Counted from the stretch's first letter, positions 44,718 to 54,457 are shown. The stretch is DNA of 64,000 nucleotides from Myxococcales bacterium (GCA_903642325.1 CAHJWM010000003.1:105713-169712); one strand, 5' to 3'. Notes: generated by a model from the letters alone, not told the origin. Numbers and translations: made by a program.

Positions 44718-45257
44718 TCATTGCATTTTTACCTCGTGACAGCCGTGGCAGCCGAAGCCGGAGTTGGTCTTCGGATCATAAGGCAGTAGGCCCATGGCCG
44801 TGGCCATGTGCGGCACGACCTGCTCGGCCATGAACTTGGCCAGCTCCGGGTGCTCGGCAAAAGCCGTGAGCTTACCGTCCTTGAAGGTGAGCGAAGGCAA
44901 AAAGTCCTTCGGTTCCTGGAACCTCGGGCCGTGGCAGGTCCTGCAGTTGAAATCCTCGTAGCGGTTTGCATTGTAGCTCTTGAACACCGGCTCCATTTCC
45001 GGGACCACGTTCTTTTTCATGAAGGCAATCTCCTGATTCTTGGTCATGCCTTCTTTCCAGACATCGTGGGCCGACATCGTCGGCGCGGCTGGCGCGGCCC
45101 CCACCCCGTCGGGCGGAGGAGCTTCCGACGCGGCGGCGCTCGGCGCTGATGCGCTAGGCGGCGAAACTGCAGATGTCGCGGGCTGGCTGGGCGCCCCAGC
45201 ACATGCCGAAACGGCCAGCATCGAAATCGCCCCTGCGGTCGCTCGAAAAATTCTCAT
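44718..45257 (-). CDS. Di-heme c-type cytochrome lipoprotein
   Basis: A 179-aa exported protein. A lipoprotein signal (SMLAVSACAG) precedes an Ala/Pro/Ser linker. Two heme-attachment motifs are present: CRTCH in the middle and CHGCH seven residues from the C-terminus. The interval contains several Met/His that could be axial ligands. Probably an electron carrier at the periplasmic face. Position of the second motif at the extreme end is unusual but the frame is intact. Confidence 0.85.
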   Translation of the reverse strand: MRIFRATAGAISMLAVSACAGAPSQPATSAVSPPSASAPSAAASEAPPPDGVGAAPAAPTMSAHDVWKEGMTKNQEIAFMKKNVVPEMEPVFKSYNANRYEDFNCRTCHGPRFQEPKDFLPSLTFKDGKLTAFAEHPELAKFMAEQVVPHMATAMGLLPYDPKTNSGFGCHGCHEVKMQ

Positions 45258-45313
45258 GCGCGCTGAATTACCCCGAAGTAGCCCGCGCCAAAAGCGCGGA
45301 CTTCGAAACGCGA

Positions 45314-46171
45314 CTATTTTTTCAGCCCAACGTTGGACAGGTCGAGGGTCAAGCCTTCACTGGCGACCACCACTTCCGTAGCTTTCGAATGCGCAGCGAT
45401 CCACTTTCGAGAGCGCTCACCGATGGCGTCGAGCGCGTCATCCGTGCGGTCCGGATCGTGGTGAAACAAAATCAATTGCTTCGGTTCGGCGAGCACGCCG
45501 AGGTTCAGGACGTCGTCCACGACCGAGTGGCCCCACCCGTGCTTGCGCGGCATATCCGCCATCAGATATTGCGAGTCGTGGATGAGGACGTCCACATCGT
45601 CGGCAAAGCGCGCAAGTTCCTCGACCGTAACTAGTGCTTTACCGGCACGGAGCTCGTTATCCGTGATGTAGGCGAGCGACTTGCCGCCGTCGTCGTCGAT
45701 GCGAAAGCCTTGCGCACCGCCCGGGTGGTTGAGCATGATCCGGCTCACCGTCGCTGAACCGATGCGCCACTTCAGCGTGTCCGGTTTGACGAATTCCATG
45801 CGCGCGGGGATGTCTTCGACGCTCACTGGAAAGTGAATGTCGTCGAAAATGTTGCGCTGAAAGCGCTCCTGCGCGTCATTCGCCAACGGGTAGACGAAGA
45901 TGTGATTGTCCTTGCCCCACAGCGGCCCGAAGAAAGGCAAGCCGAGCACGTGGTCCCAGTGCGTGTGGGAAAGGAGCAGGTGCACCGGTGAGGGGCGGCC
46001 CTCACGCAGCAGAGTATTGCCCATCTGGCGCAGACCGGTACCCGCGTCGAGCGCCAATACCGAACCGTCCGCGAGGCGTACCTCAACGCAGGAGGTGTTG
46101 CCCCCATAGCGAGCAGTCTGTGGCCCGGGAGAAGGAACCGAACCTCGAACGCCATAAAAAGTGACGCGCAT
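45314..46171 (-). CDS. MBL-fold metallo-hydrolase
   Basis: A 285-aa metallo-beta-lactamase-fold enzyme. It opens with FYGVRGSVPSPGP and YGGNTSCVEV, typical of the PhnP/phosphodiesterase-like group. The metal motif HxHxDH is SHTHWDH, further ligands fit MLNHPGG, DNEL, IHDSQY and FHHDPDRTD. Substrate not determined; the opening sequence resembles cyclic-nucleotide or tRNA-processing relatives, but no call can be made. Confidence 0.9.
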   Translation of the reverse strand: MRVTFYGVRGSVPSPGPQTARYGGNTSCVEVRLADGSVLALDAGTGLRQMGNTLLREGRPSPVHLLLSHTHWDHVLGLPFFGPLWGKDNHIFVYPLANDAQERFQRNIFDDIHFPVSVEDIPARMEFVKPDTLKWRIGSATVSRIMLNHPGGAQGFRIDDDGGKSLAYITDNELRAGKALVTVEELARFADDVDVLIHDSQYLMADMPRKHGWGHSVVDDVLNLGVLAEPKQLILFHHDPDRTDDALDAIGERSRKWIAAHSKATEVVVASEGLTLDLSNVGLKK

Positions 46172-46389
46172 CGACCGGTGCTCACTCTATCAGTAAGCCA
46201 TCGGCGCTCAAACGCGGCTTTCGCGGTCTCGCGCGGCGTGCTGCGTTTTTGTCGTTTCCCGCCAAAAAAGAGCGAACTTCGTTCGACAGCCGCGTTTTTA
46301 GGGCATTGGGCGGCGCACCCCCAGCGCGCGGCCTGGTCTGCCCGCTCGTCGATCGACGACCGTCGCTGCGCGCGATACCGTTGTCGGGC

Positions 46390-46956
46390 ATGTCATCCCG
46401 TTTGGCCCCGGGCCTACTTCTGGCAGCGCCGCCGCTCGCCGATCCAAATTTCGAACGCGCCGTTATCCTGCTCTCTGCGCATGGCCCGGAGGGCGCCTTC
46501 GGTTGGGTGCTGAACGGCCAGAAGTCGATGAGCTTCAGCGAGCTTTTGGCGCAAGCCGAGCTGGCTCCGAGCGGGCGCAAGATCGCGGGCGTCACTCGCA
46601 TCGGCGGTCCCGTTTCGCAAGAGCAGGTTTGGCTCTTGTACCCGGGCGGCGTCCTGCCGAGCGAGCTCGAAGGTCAACTCGAGGTCTCGCCGGGGATCAT
46701 GGCGAGTGCCTCGCGCAAGGTGCTGGAGGCGATCGCCAACGGAACCGTGCCGCCTGGCTTGATCGCATTGCTAGGCTACGCAGGTTGGGGCCCGTGGCAG
46801 CTCGAAAATGAAATCAAGTCAGGCTCTTGGCTACCTACCGATGTGACGCCGGAGGTGGTGTTCGAGACCAAGCCCGACGAGCTGTGGGCGCGGGCGTATC
46901 AGCGCGTGGGCGCGAGCCCCATGGCGTTCACGTCGCGCACCGTTGGCTCGGCGTGA
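46390..46956 (+). CDS. YqgE/AlgH family protein (UPF0301)
   Basis: A 188-aa member of the YqgE/AlgH family. Characteristic segments: GLLLAAPPLADPNFERAVILL, GAFGWVLNG, IGGPVSQEQVWLLYP and LLGYAGWGPWQLENEI. The biochemical role is unsettled; AlgH is linked to alginate regulation in Pseudomonas. The start is the ATG at 46390; the frame upstream lacks homology. Confidence 0.93.
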   Translation: MSSRLAPGLLLAAPPLADPNFERAVILLSAHGPEGAFGWVLNGQKSMSFSELLAQAELAPSGRKIAGVTRIGGPVSQEQVWLLYPGGVLPSELEGQLEVSPGIMASASRKVLEAIANGTVPPGLIALLGYAGWGPWQLENEIKSGSWLPTDVTPEVVFETKPDELWARAYQRVGASPMAFTSRTVGSA

Positions 46957-46980
46957 AAAGTGCGTTTGCCCCGGCCTGCG

Positions 46981-47625
46981 TCAACTACTGACGAGAGGCA
47001 CGAAGATACAGGGCACCGTGCGCCGCCATTCGATGTCATTCGGGCCCACTTTCGCGCCGACGATGAGCGTTTGCGAATGCTCGTTTCCAACCGGGATGGC
47101 GATGCGCCCGCCGACCGCCAGCTGGGCTATGAGAGCGTCCGGAACGCGGGCGGGTGCGGCGGATACCAGAATGCGATCATACGGCGCATGGTCGGCGAGG
47201 CCGTAGCTGCCGTCGCCTTGGAGCACCCGGACGTTGTTGACGCCCGTCAGCTGCAGATTGGCGCGCGCGCGTGTGGCGAGCCCCGGGCGGAGCTCGATCG
47301 CATAGACTTCGCGCACGAGCCGCGCGAGCACGGCCGCCGCGTAGCCCGAACCAGCGCCCACCTCGAGCGCGCGGTGCGCCGGCTCACACGATAGCTCTTT
47401 GAGCATGATCGCGATCATGCTCGGCTGACTCACGGTTTGCCCGTCGTCGAGCGGGAGCGCGCGATCTTCATAGGCAACCGCGCGCTGAGCTTCGGACAAG
47501 AACCGATCGCGCGGCACGTTCGCAAAGGCGTCCAAGATGCGCCGATCATCGATGCCGGTCGAGGCGCGGATCCGCTCCACAAGGCGCTGCCGCTGCTCGG
47601 CTGGGTCGCTCGGCATTGCGGGCAC
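46981..47625 (-). CDS. pcm: Protein-L-isoaspartate O-methyltransferase
   Basis: Repairs isoaspartyl residues in aged proteins using S-adenosylmethionine. 214 aa. Motifs: RDRFLSEAQRAVAYEDRALPL, DGQTVSQPSMIAIML, the SAM-binding ALEVGAGSGYAAAVLA, and ILVSAAPARVPDALIAQLAVGGR. GTG at 47625 and ATG at 47616 are both possible starts. Convergent with the YqgE gene. Confidence 0.95.
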   Translation of the reverse strand: MPAMPSDPAEQRQRLVERIRASTGIDDRRILDAFANVPRDRFLSEAQRAVAYEDRALPLDDGQTVSQPSMIAIMLKELSCEPAHRALEVGAGSGYAAAVLARLVREVYAIELRPGLATRARANLQLTGVNNVRVLQGDGSYGLADHAPYDRILVSAAPARVPDALIAQLAVGGRIAIPVGNEHSQTLIVGAKVGPNDIEWRRTVPCIFVPLVSS

Positions 47626-47763
47626 AAGATGGGCCTGGACGACGAATGGCGCAATGGCTCGCCGCGCGCAGTGTCGTCACGCCGCGCCCCGCACGCCAGG
47701 CCGCCGCGTGGCTCCGCGGCTTCGCGTTCAAGGCGGGGCGGAAAAGCTGCTAGTTTGCCGGTC

Positions 47764-48597
47764 ATGCGGCGGCGTTTGGCGGGCATCGTCTTTCTGTTCG
47801 CGGGCCTTGCGCTCGGAACACTGCGTGCGCAGGCGCCGCGCACGACAGGTCGGGTTTGCGGGCATGACATGGTGCGCGTCGGCTCCTTCTGCATCGATCG
47901 TTTCGAAGTCAGCACCGTGGATGTTGCAACCGGAAAACGCCTGTCGCCGTTTTATCCGCCGAACGCGAAGCTTGCGGCAAGCGTGTACGATGCTTGGCTC
48001 AGCGAGCGAAACACGCTCGGCACGCTCGCCGCACGCGCGTTGCCGCTGCCCGAGCTGCCGCGCTATCAGCGGGAACAAGCGTTCGAACCGCGCGCGGTAT
48101 CGGAAGCAGGCGTCGTGCCGCAAGCGTACATGTCTTATCACGTTGCCAAAAAATCGTGCGAAAACGCCCACAAGCGGCTGTGCACGAGAGACGAATGGGT
48201 GCGCGCGTGCCGCGGTCGAAGGGACACCCAGTTCCCCTACGGCTCGAGCTTCCGCGCGGGCCGCTGCAACGTGCACCGCGCGCTTCACCCCGGTTACGTG
48301 CTGCACGCGTCGTCCTCGATCGGTCTCTTGGACCCGCGCCTGAATTTGGTCGAAGACGGCAACGAGCCACTGCTTCGTCTCACCGGTGCCAGCCCGGCGT
48401 GCGCCAGCGAATGGTCGAATGACAAAATCTACGACATGGTCGGCAATCTGGACGAATGGGTCGAGGACAGCATGTTTTTAGGCGGGTTCTACGCACGCTC
48501 GACTAACAAAGGCTGCGACGCGCAAATCTCCTCCCACGGCGAAAGTTATTTCGATTATTCCACCGGCGCTCGCTGCTGCTCGAACGGCAGCGAATGA
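47764..48597 (+). CDS. FGE-sulfatase (SUMF1) domain protein, exported
   Basis: A 277-aa protein with a signal peptide (IVFLFAGLALGTLRAQA). The rest resembles the formylglycine-generating-enzyme/SUMF1 fold: GSFCIDRFEVS, YMSYHVAKKSCENAHKRLCTRDEWVRAC split over two helices, and NLDEWVEDSMFLGGF. It ends in TGARCCSNG. No sulfatase gene is nearby, and members of this fold in myxobacteria often have other roles. The start ATG follows a Gly/Arg-rich non-coding stretch. Confidence 0.85.
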   Translation: MRRRLAGIVFLFAGLALGTLRAQAPRTTGRVCGHDMVRVGSFCIDRFEVSTVDVATGKRLSPFYPPNAKLAASVYDAWLSERNTLGTLAARALPLPELPRYQREQAFEPRAVSEAGVVPQAYMSYHVAKKSCENAHKRLCTRDEWVRACRGRRDTQFPYGSSFRAGRCNVHRALHPGYVLHASSSIGLLDPRLNLVEDGNEPLLRLTGASPACASEWSNDKIYDMVGNLDEWVEDSMFLGGFYARSTNKGCDAQISSHGESYFDYSTGARCCSNGSE

Positions 48598-48716
48598 AGG
48601 TTGGGTTGTCTTCGCTGCGCCCACGTCGAGCACCTTGGCGCGGCGCTCGGGGGCTGGGCGCACCGGCGGTCGACTAGCGTTCGGAGGGCGCCGCCCGTAG
48701 GCTACCGAACAATCCC

Positions 48717-49970
48717 ATGATCTCGATGAACGGGTTTTTTTCGCGGAGGTCAGCGCGCCGAGGCGCGGGCCTCGTGCTGGCCGGGGGGCTGGCGCTTGCG
48801 TGCGGCTCGGGGGGGGCGGGCAACGAGCAAGCAGTGAGCAAGTCTCTCGCGATCAGCGGCGGTGAGCTCGACAGCACCGACTCGAGCGTGTTCCTTTTGG
48901 TGTCGCACCGAGCGCAGGGCGTCGCCTTATGCTCCGCTTCACTGATTGCACCGAATTTGTTGCTCACGGCGCGCCACTGCGTTTCGGACGCAACGAGCGA
49001 ACAGGTGAAATGCGGTGAAACGAAAGCCGGCGTTCCGCTTGCTTCGAACACGTTCTTCGCCACGAACGCCGCATCGATCGATCAAGCCACGAGCGCCTTC
49101 CCCGCGTCCGCCATTTCGGTGCCCTCCGAGGGCGCCGACATCTGTGGTTTCGACATCGCGCTCGTCACGCTCAAAGCCTCTGTGCCGGCGAGCGCGGCTA
49201 CTCCGCTCATCCCGCGTGTCGACCTGCCGGCGGCGGCAGGCGAGGTGTACACGGCGGTCGGCTACGGCCAGGACTCGCCGAGCGATGCAGGGGAGGCTGG
49301 CGCTCGCCGTGAACGCTCGGGGCTCAAGGTCAACTGCGCGCCCGGCAAGTGCAAAGGGCCGGTCGAGGCCGACGAGTTCGTGGGCGAAGCCGGAATTTGC
49401 TCGGGGGACTCCGGAGGCCCCGCCTTGGACGCGGACGGCAATGTCGTGGGCGTCGCCTCGCGCAGCGACGACAACTGCAGAAGCCCCGTGTACGGCTCAG
49501 TCGCAGCCTGGAAGGACTGGATCCGCCAGGTCGCCAGCCATGCTGCAGAACAAGGTCAGTACGAGCCCGCCGCCTGGGTGGCGGCAGGCGGCGATGTTGC
49601 GAGCGCAGGTGCCGGCGGGGCCGAAGCGAACGACTCCTCGACGGCGGGCGCCGGGGCGACTGGCATCGCGCGGGGCACCCAAGGTGCGGCCTGCCTGGCT
49701 ACGCAGGATTGCTCGGCTGGCTTCGGATGTTACAGACCGACTGAATCGACGGACGAACAATACTGTGCGGCGCTCTGCAGCGAGCAGACACGATGCGCGA
49801 AAGGCACGACCTGTGACACTCGCGTGGGCGCCTGCATCGCGCCCGCATCGACGCCCGCCGACTCCTCATGCAGCGTGAGCCCAGGCCGCCGGCCCATGGG
49901 CTTGCCGAGTGTGTGGGTGCTCGCCGGCTTGGCGCTCGCTCGATTGAGCCGTAAACGCCGCGGGCGTTGA
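48717..49970 (+). CDS. Trypsin-like serine protease with MYXO-CTERM-type tail
   Basis: A 417-aa secreted S1-family protease. The catalytic triad is His87 (LLTARHC), Asp146 (FDIALVTL) and Ser232 (CSGDSGGPA). A Ser/Ala/Gly linker and a small Cys-rich module (DCSAGFGCYRP, AALCSEQTRC, CDTRVGACI) follow the protease. The C-terminus is a MYXO-CTERM-type sorting signal: a Cys (SSCSVSPG), a hydrophobic helix (VWVLAGLALARL) and a basic end (SRKRRGR). The N-terminal signal also ends in a lipobox-like ALAC (Cys29), so two surface-anchoring signals coexist. Confidence 0.93.
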   Translation: MISMNGFFSRRSARRGAGLVLAGGLALACGSGGAGNEQAVSKSLAISGGELDSTDSSVFLLVSHRAQGVALCSASLIAPNLLLTARHCVSDATSEQVKCGETKAGVPLASNTFFATNAASIDQATSAFPASAISVPSEGADICGFDIALVTLKASVPASAATPLIPRVDLPAAAGEVYTAVGYGQDSPSDAGEAGARRERSGLKVNCAPGKCKGPVEADEFVGEAGICSGDSGGPALDADGNVVGVASRSDDNCRSPVYGSVAAWKDWIRQVASHAAEQGQYEPAAWVAAGGDVASAGAGGAEANDSSTAGAGATGIARGTQGAACLATQDCSAGFGCYRPTESTDEQYCAALCSEQTRCAKGTTCDTRVGACIAPASTPADSSCSVSPGRRPMGLPSVWVLAGLALARLSRKRRGR

Positions 49971-50076
49971 GCCCAAGGCAACGCCGGTGCTCCCGCGCTA
50001 CTTGCTCTCGTTTCGAGGCACGCGCCTCAATTAAACGAAAAGAAGCTCCGATGAGGTGACTGACGAACGGGCCTGA

Positions 50077-50152
50077 TGGTGGAGCGGAGGGGGATCGAAC
50101 CCCTGACCTCTGCATTGCGAACGCAGCGCTCTCCCAGCTGAGCTACCGCCCC
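50077..50152 (-). tRNA. tRNA-Ala (CGC)
   Basis: Minus-strand cloverleaf: acceptor GGGGCGG/CCGCTCC (one G-U pair), D arm AGCTCAGCTGGGAGAGC, anticodon loop TTCGCAA with anticodon CGC, T arm AGGGGTTCGATCCCCT, discriminator A and an encoded CCA. It lies between the protease gene and dnaK. Confidence 0.96.
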
Positions 50153-50247
50153 AACAGGGACGCGGAAAGTAGCTTTTACGCCGCGCCTGTCAACCCGAAA
50201 TCGGCCGACCGCGGGTTCGCGCGCTCGACTACGGCACACATCCGCCG

Positions 50248-50275
50248 TTGACCCGGGCGGGCCGGTGGTTATGTT
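50248..50275 (+). promoter_or_regulatory. Predicted sigma-70 promoter of dnaK
   Basis: TTGACC (50248-50253), 16-bp spacer, TATGTT (50270-50275). It would give a leader of about 125 nt before the dnaK start. No CIRCE element is seen. Confidence 0.45.
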
Positions 50276-50326
50276 GCTCGCGTTCGCGGCGTGGGGCTAT
50301 TTCGCCTCGTCGTGAACCACGGTTTC

Positions 50327-50349
50327 GCGGCGCCCTTGTTGGGCGCCGC
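50327..50349 (+). promoter_or_regulatory. Strong hairpin in the dnaK leader
   Basis: GCGGCGCCC-TTGTT-GGGCGCCGC: a perfect 9-bp GC stem with a 5-nt loop, 60 nt upstream of the ATG and downstream of the predicted promoter. Confidence 0.6.
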
Positions 50350-50409
50350 CAGCGAGCACGGCCAAATGCGCCCCGCTACAGGTGAGGGCGCCGTTCAGGA
50401 GAATCAAGT

Positions 50410-52323
50410 ATGGGCAAGATCATCGGCATCGACCTTGGAACGACCAATAGCGTCGTGGCAGTGATGGAAGGCAAAGAAGCCAAAGTCATCGTCAATGAAG
50501 AGGGAGCGCGTCTTACGCCCTCCGTCATCGCGTGGGATGACAAGGGCGAAGTCTTGGTCGGTACGATCGCGAAGCGTCAAGCCGTGACCAATCCCGAGAA
50601 TACGGTCTACTCCGCTAAGCGTTTCATCGGTCGCCGGTTCGAAGAAAGCGAGAAGGATGCCAAGCGGTTCCCCTTCAAGCTCGTGAAGGGCCCCAACGGC
50701 GACGCGTGGATCGAGGCGCGGGGCAAGGCCATGGCGCCGCCGGAGGTCTCGGCCAAGGTGCTGCAAAAGTTGAAGAAGGCGGCCGAGGATTATTTGGGCG
50801 AGAAAGTCACGGAAGCCGTGATTACGGTGCCCGCGTATTTCAACGACGCCCAACGCCAGGCGACCAAGGACGCTGGCAAGATCGCCGGCCTCGAGGTGCG
50901 CCGCATCATCAACGAGCCAACGGCGGCCGCGCTGGCTTATGGCCTAGACAAGAAGGCCAATGAAATCATCGCGGTATATGACTTCGGCGGCGGCACGTTC
51001 GACATCTCGATTTTGGAGGTCGGTGACAACGTAGTCCAGGTCATCGCCACGAACGGCGATACGAACCTCGGCGGTGACGACGTCGACCACATGTTGATGG
51101 ACTGGCTCAGCGCGGAGTTCCGCAAAGACACGGGCATCGACGTCAGCAACGACAAGATGGTCATCCAGCGTCTGAAGGACGCGGCCGAGCAAGCCAAGAT
51201 CGAGCTCTCCAACAAGCAAGAAACCACCATCAATTTGCCGTTCCTCACCGCCGACGCGAGTGGGCCCAAGCATCTACAGAAGCAACTGACCCGCTCCAAG
51301 CTGGAGCAGATGATCCGCCCGCTCGTCGACCGCACGCTCGAGCCGCTGAAACGCGCTTTGGACGACGCGAAGAAGAAGGTCGGCGACATCAACGAGGTCG
51401 TGCTCGTCGGCGGCTCCACCCGCATTCCGTTGGTGCAGGAGGTCGTCACCAAGTACTTCGGCAAAGAGGCTCACAAGGGCGTCAACCCGGACGAGGTCGT
51501 GGCCATCGGCGCCGCCGTGCAGGGCGGTGTGCTCTCGGGTGACGTGCAGGACGTCGTGCTACTCGATGTAACGCCGCTATCGCTCGGCGTTGAAACGCTG
51601 GGCGGCGTGATGACCGTGATGATTCCGCGCAACACCACGATTCCAACGCAAAAGAAGGAGATCTATTCGACCGCGGCCGACAGCCAAACGTCGGTGGAGA
51701 TCCATGTGCTTCAGGGCGAACGCGCCGAGTCTCGTTACAACCGCACGCTCGGGAAGTTTCATCTCGAGGGTCTGCCGACGGCACCCCGCGGCGTGCCCAA
51801 GGTCGAGGTGACGTTCGACATCGACGCGAACGGCATCTTGTCCGTAGGCGCCAAAGACCTTGCCACCGGCAAAGACCAGCGCATCACCATCACCGCCTCG
51901 AGCGGCATCAACAAAGATGACATCGACCGCATGGTGAAGGATGCGGCCACGCACGAAGCCGAGGACAAGAAGCGCCGCGAGGAGATCGACCGCCGCAACA
52001 AGCTCGATAACATGTGTTACCAGCTTGAAAAGCAGATCGCCGACAACAAGGACAAGCTGGGCGGCGTGGATCTGGCTTCAATCGAAGCCTTGATCAAAGA
52101 CGGTCGGGCCGCCGTCGAAAAGCAAGACGACGAAAAAGTCACGAGCGTACTCGAGCGGCTGGAAAAAGAGGCTCACGCCATGGCCTCGAAGATGTACGAA
52201 GGCGCGGGCGGGCCGCCCGGCGGTGGCGGCCCGAGCGCAGGGCCGACGCCGAGCGGTGGCGGCGCGTCTGACGAGCCTAAAAAGGGCGACGTGATCGACG
52301 CCGAGTTCGAAGAGACGAACTGA
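50410..52323 (+). CDS. dnaK: Chaperone protein DnaK (Hsp70)
   Basis: ATP-dependent Hsp70 chaperone. 637 aa. The nucleotide-binding domain shows [49 protein letters not shown] and [13 protein letters not shown]. The linker [13 protein letters not shown] leads to the substrate-binding domain ([13 protein letters not shown], helical lid), and the tail ends in a Gly/Pro-rich stretch and [16 protein letters not shown] lies 8 nt before the ATG. No grpE or dnaJ is adjacent. Confidence 0.98.
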   Translation: MGKIIGIDLGTTNSVVAVMEGKEAKVIVNEEGARLTPSVIAWDDKGEVLVGTIAKRQAVTNPENTVYSAKRFIGRRFEESEKDAKRFPFKLVKGPNGDAWIEARGKAMAPPEVSAKVLQKLKKAAEDYLGEKVTEAVITVPAYFNDAQRQATKDAGKIAGLEVRRIINEPTAAALAYGLDKKANEIIAVYDFGGGTFDISILEVGDNVVQVIATNGDTNLGGDDVDHMLMDWLSAEFRKDTGIDVSNDKMVIQRLKDAAEQAKIELSNKQETTINLPFLTADASGPKHLQKQLTRSKLEQMIRPLVDRTLEPLKRALDDAKKKVGDINEVVLVGGSTRIPLVQEVVTKYFGKEAHKGVNPDEVVAIGAAVQGGVLSGDVQDVVLLDVTPLSLGVETLGGVMTVMIPRNTTIPTQKKEIYSTAADSQTSVEIHVLQGERAESRYNRTLGKFHLEGLPTAPRGVPKVEVTFDIDANGILSVGAKDLATGKDQRITITASSGINKDDIDRMVKDAATHEAEDKKRREEIDRRNKLDNMCYQLEKQIADNKDKLGGVDLASIEALIKDGRAAVEKQDDEKVTSVLERLEKEAHAMASKMYEGAGGPPGGGGPSAGPTPSGGGASDEPKKGDVIDAEFEETN

Positions 52324-52355
52324 GCTGAGCGCGCTCACAAGGAGCGAGACGTAGA

Positions 52356-52406
52356 GGCGTCGTCGCAGCTCGCGCGTGCGAGCTGCGAGACGCCGTCTGC
52401 GTTTTT
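52356..52406 (+). terminator. Intrinsic terminator of dnaK
   Basis: A long stem: GGCGT (52356-52360) and the inner GCAGCTCGC-GCGT-GCGAGCTGC (9-bp, 4-nt loop) close with ACGCC (52390-52394), followed by GTCTGC and a run of five T (52402-52406). Confidence 0.75.
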
Positions 52407-52440
52407 GTGCTTCGCTCGAGCCGCGTGTAGAGTGGCTCGA

Positions 52441-54387
52441 ATGCTCAAGCTCCGTCCGCGCTATGCGGCTCGCTCACTTCATCGCGCCGTGCTCCTCGGG
52501 TCGGTGATCGTCGGTACCACAGGTTGCGGCGGTGGCCCGAAGGCGCAGGTAGCGGCTCCGGTGACGGTCAGAGCAGCGCCCGTCGTGAAAGAGGAAGCGC
52601 CGGACATGACACCGGTTCAGGCTCCGGGCGAGCTGTTTGCTCTAGCGCGTTTCAAGAACCCGCAGATGGCGCTCGAGACGGTCGCCGTCTGGGCAAATTT
52701 TCCTTATAAGTTGCACGACGTTCTGCCGACGGAGCTCAAGGATTTGGAGAGCGTAGTCGCCTGGGACGCACCTTTGGAAATGGCCGTGGCGCTCGATCCG
52801 CTCGGTGAAGGCAAGGTCCCACAACCCTTGGCCGTGATTTCGGTAGGTCTCACCTCGCTCGATCGCGCCTTGAGCTACGCACGCGCCAAGGGTCAGCCGG
52901 TGCGACCACTGAGGGCTGGCGTGTATCGGGTGGGGGACTCGGACTCTTGGTCCTGCGCGGCGGGCGTTGCCGTAGGCGCCGTGCCCGCGCGTTTGGTTTG
53001 CGGTGAGCGCGCGCGCGATGTGGATGGCTTGTTCAACTACGCCACGCGCGGCTTGCCCAACGAGCCGTTGGCCAACGTCGATTTTCAACTCGAGCTGCGG
53101 CTCGCGCCGATCAAGACCAAGTACGCCGCCGAAATAGCATCGGCGCGTCTGTTCGCTGGTTTCTTGCTGCGCGAAGTTCAGCTCGACAATCCGCGTTTCG
53201 ACCGCGCCTTGTCCGACGTGGCGTACGGCTTGATCGACGAGACCACGGCCTTCGTCCAAGATTTGGACCGGCTCCGCCTGGACGCCAAGCTCGACAGCGG
53301 AAAAAATCAGGCCACGCTTCGACTCGACCTCAAGTTTACGGGGCAAACGTCTTGGCTCGTGCAGGCCAGCAGCGAGACCCTGAGCAGCGTCGCGCCGCCG
53401 CCGGCGCTATTTTGGCAGCTCCCCGCCGACAGTACGGCGGCAAGCTTTGGTGTCGGTTGGAAGCCAAGCCGGCTGAAACCGGTTGGTCACACCTTGGCCG
53501 ATTTGTTGGACGCATTCTTGGAAGCAGAGAAGATCCCGACCGGGCTGCGCGATCAGTCGAGCAAGGCAATCGAAGCACTGTTCGAGCAGAGCACCAAGCA
53601 AGTGCGCGCCCAGGGTGAGCTCACGGAGCTCCCCAGCGAGCCGTTGCTGGCGGCGGATTATCGCGCGTTTGGCTGGCAGCTCGCGGCGTTGGATGAAGAG
53701 CCGAAGAAGCTCTTCGAGCTCTTCGATGGCTTGAGCGGATTGTTGAACAGTCGCGACGCGCGCCGAATTTTGCGGCAGCGCTTCGCTCTGGACGACTCGT
53801 TGCTGCCGAGTTTCTCGGCTCATGCGGTCGCCGTCCCAGGCTTCAAACCGGGCGCCAAGGCCTATCGCATGGACATGCCGAAAGAGCTGTTCGCGCGCGT
53901 CGCCAAGGGCGTTTCGGGGATTGAAGCGCCGATGGTGAAGAGTAAAGCTCCGCTGAAGAGCCTGCCCCTGACCTTGATCGTCGCTTACGACGGCGAGCGC
54001 AGCTGGGTCGGCGTTTGTCCGGACGAAAAAGCCATGATCAAACGCTTGGCGTCGCTGAAGGATTCGAAGCAACTGGTGCTCGGAAGCCGAGACGGACTGG
54101 AGGCCTTGAAGAGCACGCCGCGCGCCGCCGGCGGCTTCTTGACGGTTGCGCGCTTTGCTGGGCAGTTGAGCGCGGCGGGAGCCAATGGCGCGGAGGCCGA
54201 CAATATGATCGGCGCCTTGCCCCACCGCGGTGGGACGCCCATCGTCTTCAGCTACGACCTCGACAGCGCTGGTCCTGAAATCACCAGCAGCATGGCCGTT
54301 CCCCGAGCCGCCGTGGAGGACCTAGGAGCGCTCGTCCCGGCCTTGGTCTTGATGTCTGGCCGGCATGGATCTTTGACCGGGCCTTGA
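52441..54387 (+). CDS. Large putative lipoprotein, function unknown
   Basis: A 648-aa exported protein. The signal ends in a lipobox-like TTGC (Cys27) followed by GGGPKAQ. The mature protein alternates helices and strands with a repeated architecture (e.g. RLAPIKTKYAAEIASARLF, LIVAYDGERSWVGVCPDE). Two Cys near position 165 and 180 may pair. I do not recognise a family. It may be co-oriented with the next gene, from which 70 nt separate it. Confidence 0.75.
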   Translation: MLKLRPRYAARSLHRAVLLGSVIVGTTGCGGGPKAQVAAPVTVRAAPVVKEEAPDMTPVQAPGELFALARFKNPQMALETVAVWANFPYKLHDVLPTELKDLESVVAWDAPLEMAVALDPLGEGKVPQPLAVISVGLTSLDRALSYARAKGQPVRPLRAGVYRVGDSDSWSCAAGVAVGAVPARLVCGERARDVDGLFNYATRGLPNEPLANVDFQLELRLAPIKTKYAAEIASARLFAGFLLREVQLDNPRFDRALSDVAYGLIDETTAFVQDLDRLRLDAKLDSGKNQATLRLDLKFTGQTSWLVQASSETLSSVAPPPALFWQLPADSTAASFGVGWKPSRLKPVGHTLADLLDAFLEAEKIPTGLRDQSSKAIEALFEQSTKQVRAQGELTELPSEPLLAADYRAFGWQLAALDEEPKKLFELFDGLSGLLNSRDARRILRQRFALDDSLLPSFSAHAVAVPGFKPGAKAYRMDMPKELFARVAKGVSGIEAPMVKSKAPLKSLPLTLIVAYDGERSWVGVCPDEKAMIKRLASLKDSKQLVLGSRDGLEALKSTPRAAGGFLTVARFAGQLSAAGANGAEADNMIGALPHRGGTPIVFSYDLDSAGPEITSSMAVPRAAVEDLGALVPALVLMSGRHGSLTGP

Positions 54388-54457
54388 CCCGTGCACGCGT
54401 CACCGAGTCCCTCGAAAAGTTGTCCAAGCCAGGCCAATCGAGGTATCTCGGGGAAAA

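Noticed and set aside
50153..50409. CIRCE heat-shock operator before dnaK
   Set aside because: The TTAGCACTC-N9-GAGTGCTAA pattern is absent.
53407..54225. 272-codon minus-strand frame
   Set aside because: Antisense of the large lipoprotein gene at 52441; no signal or domain.
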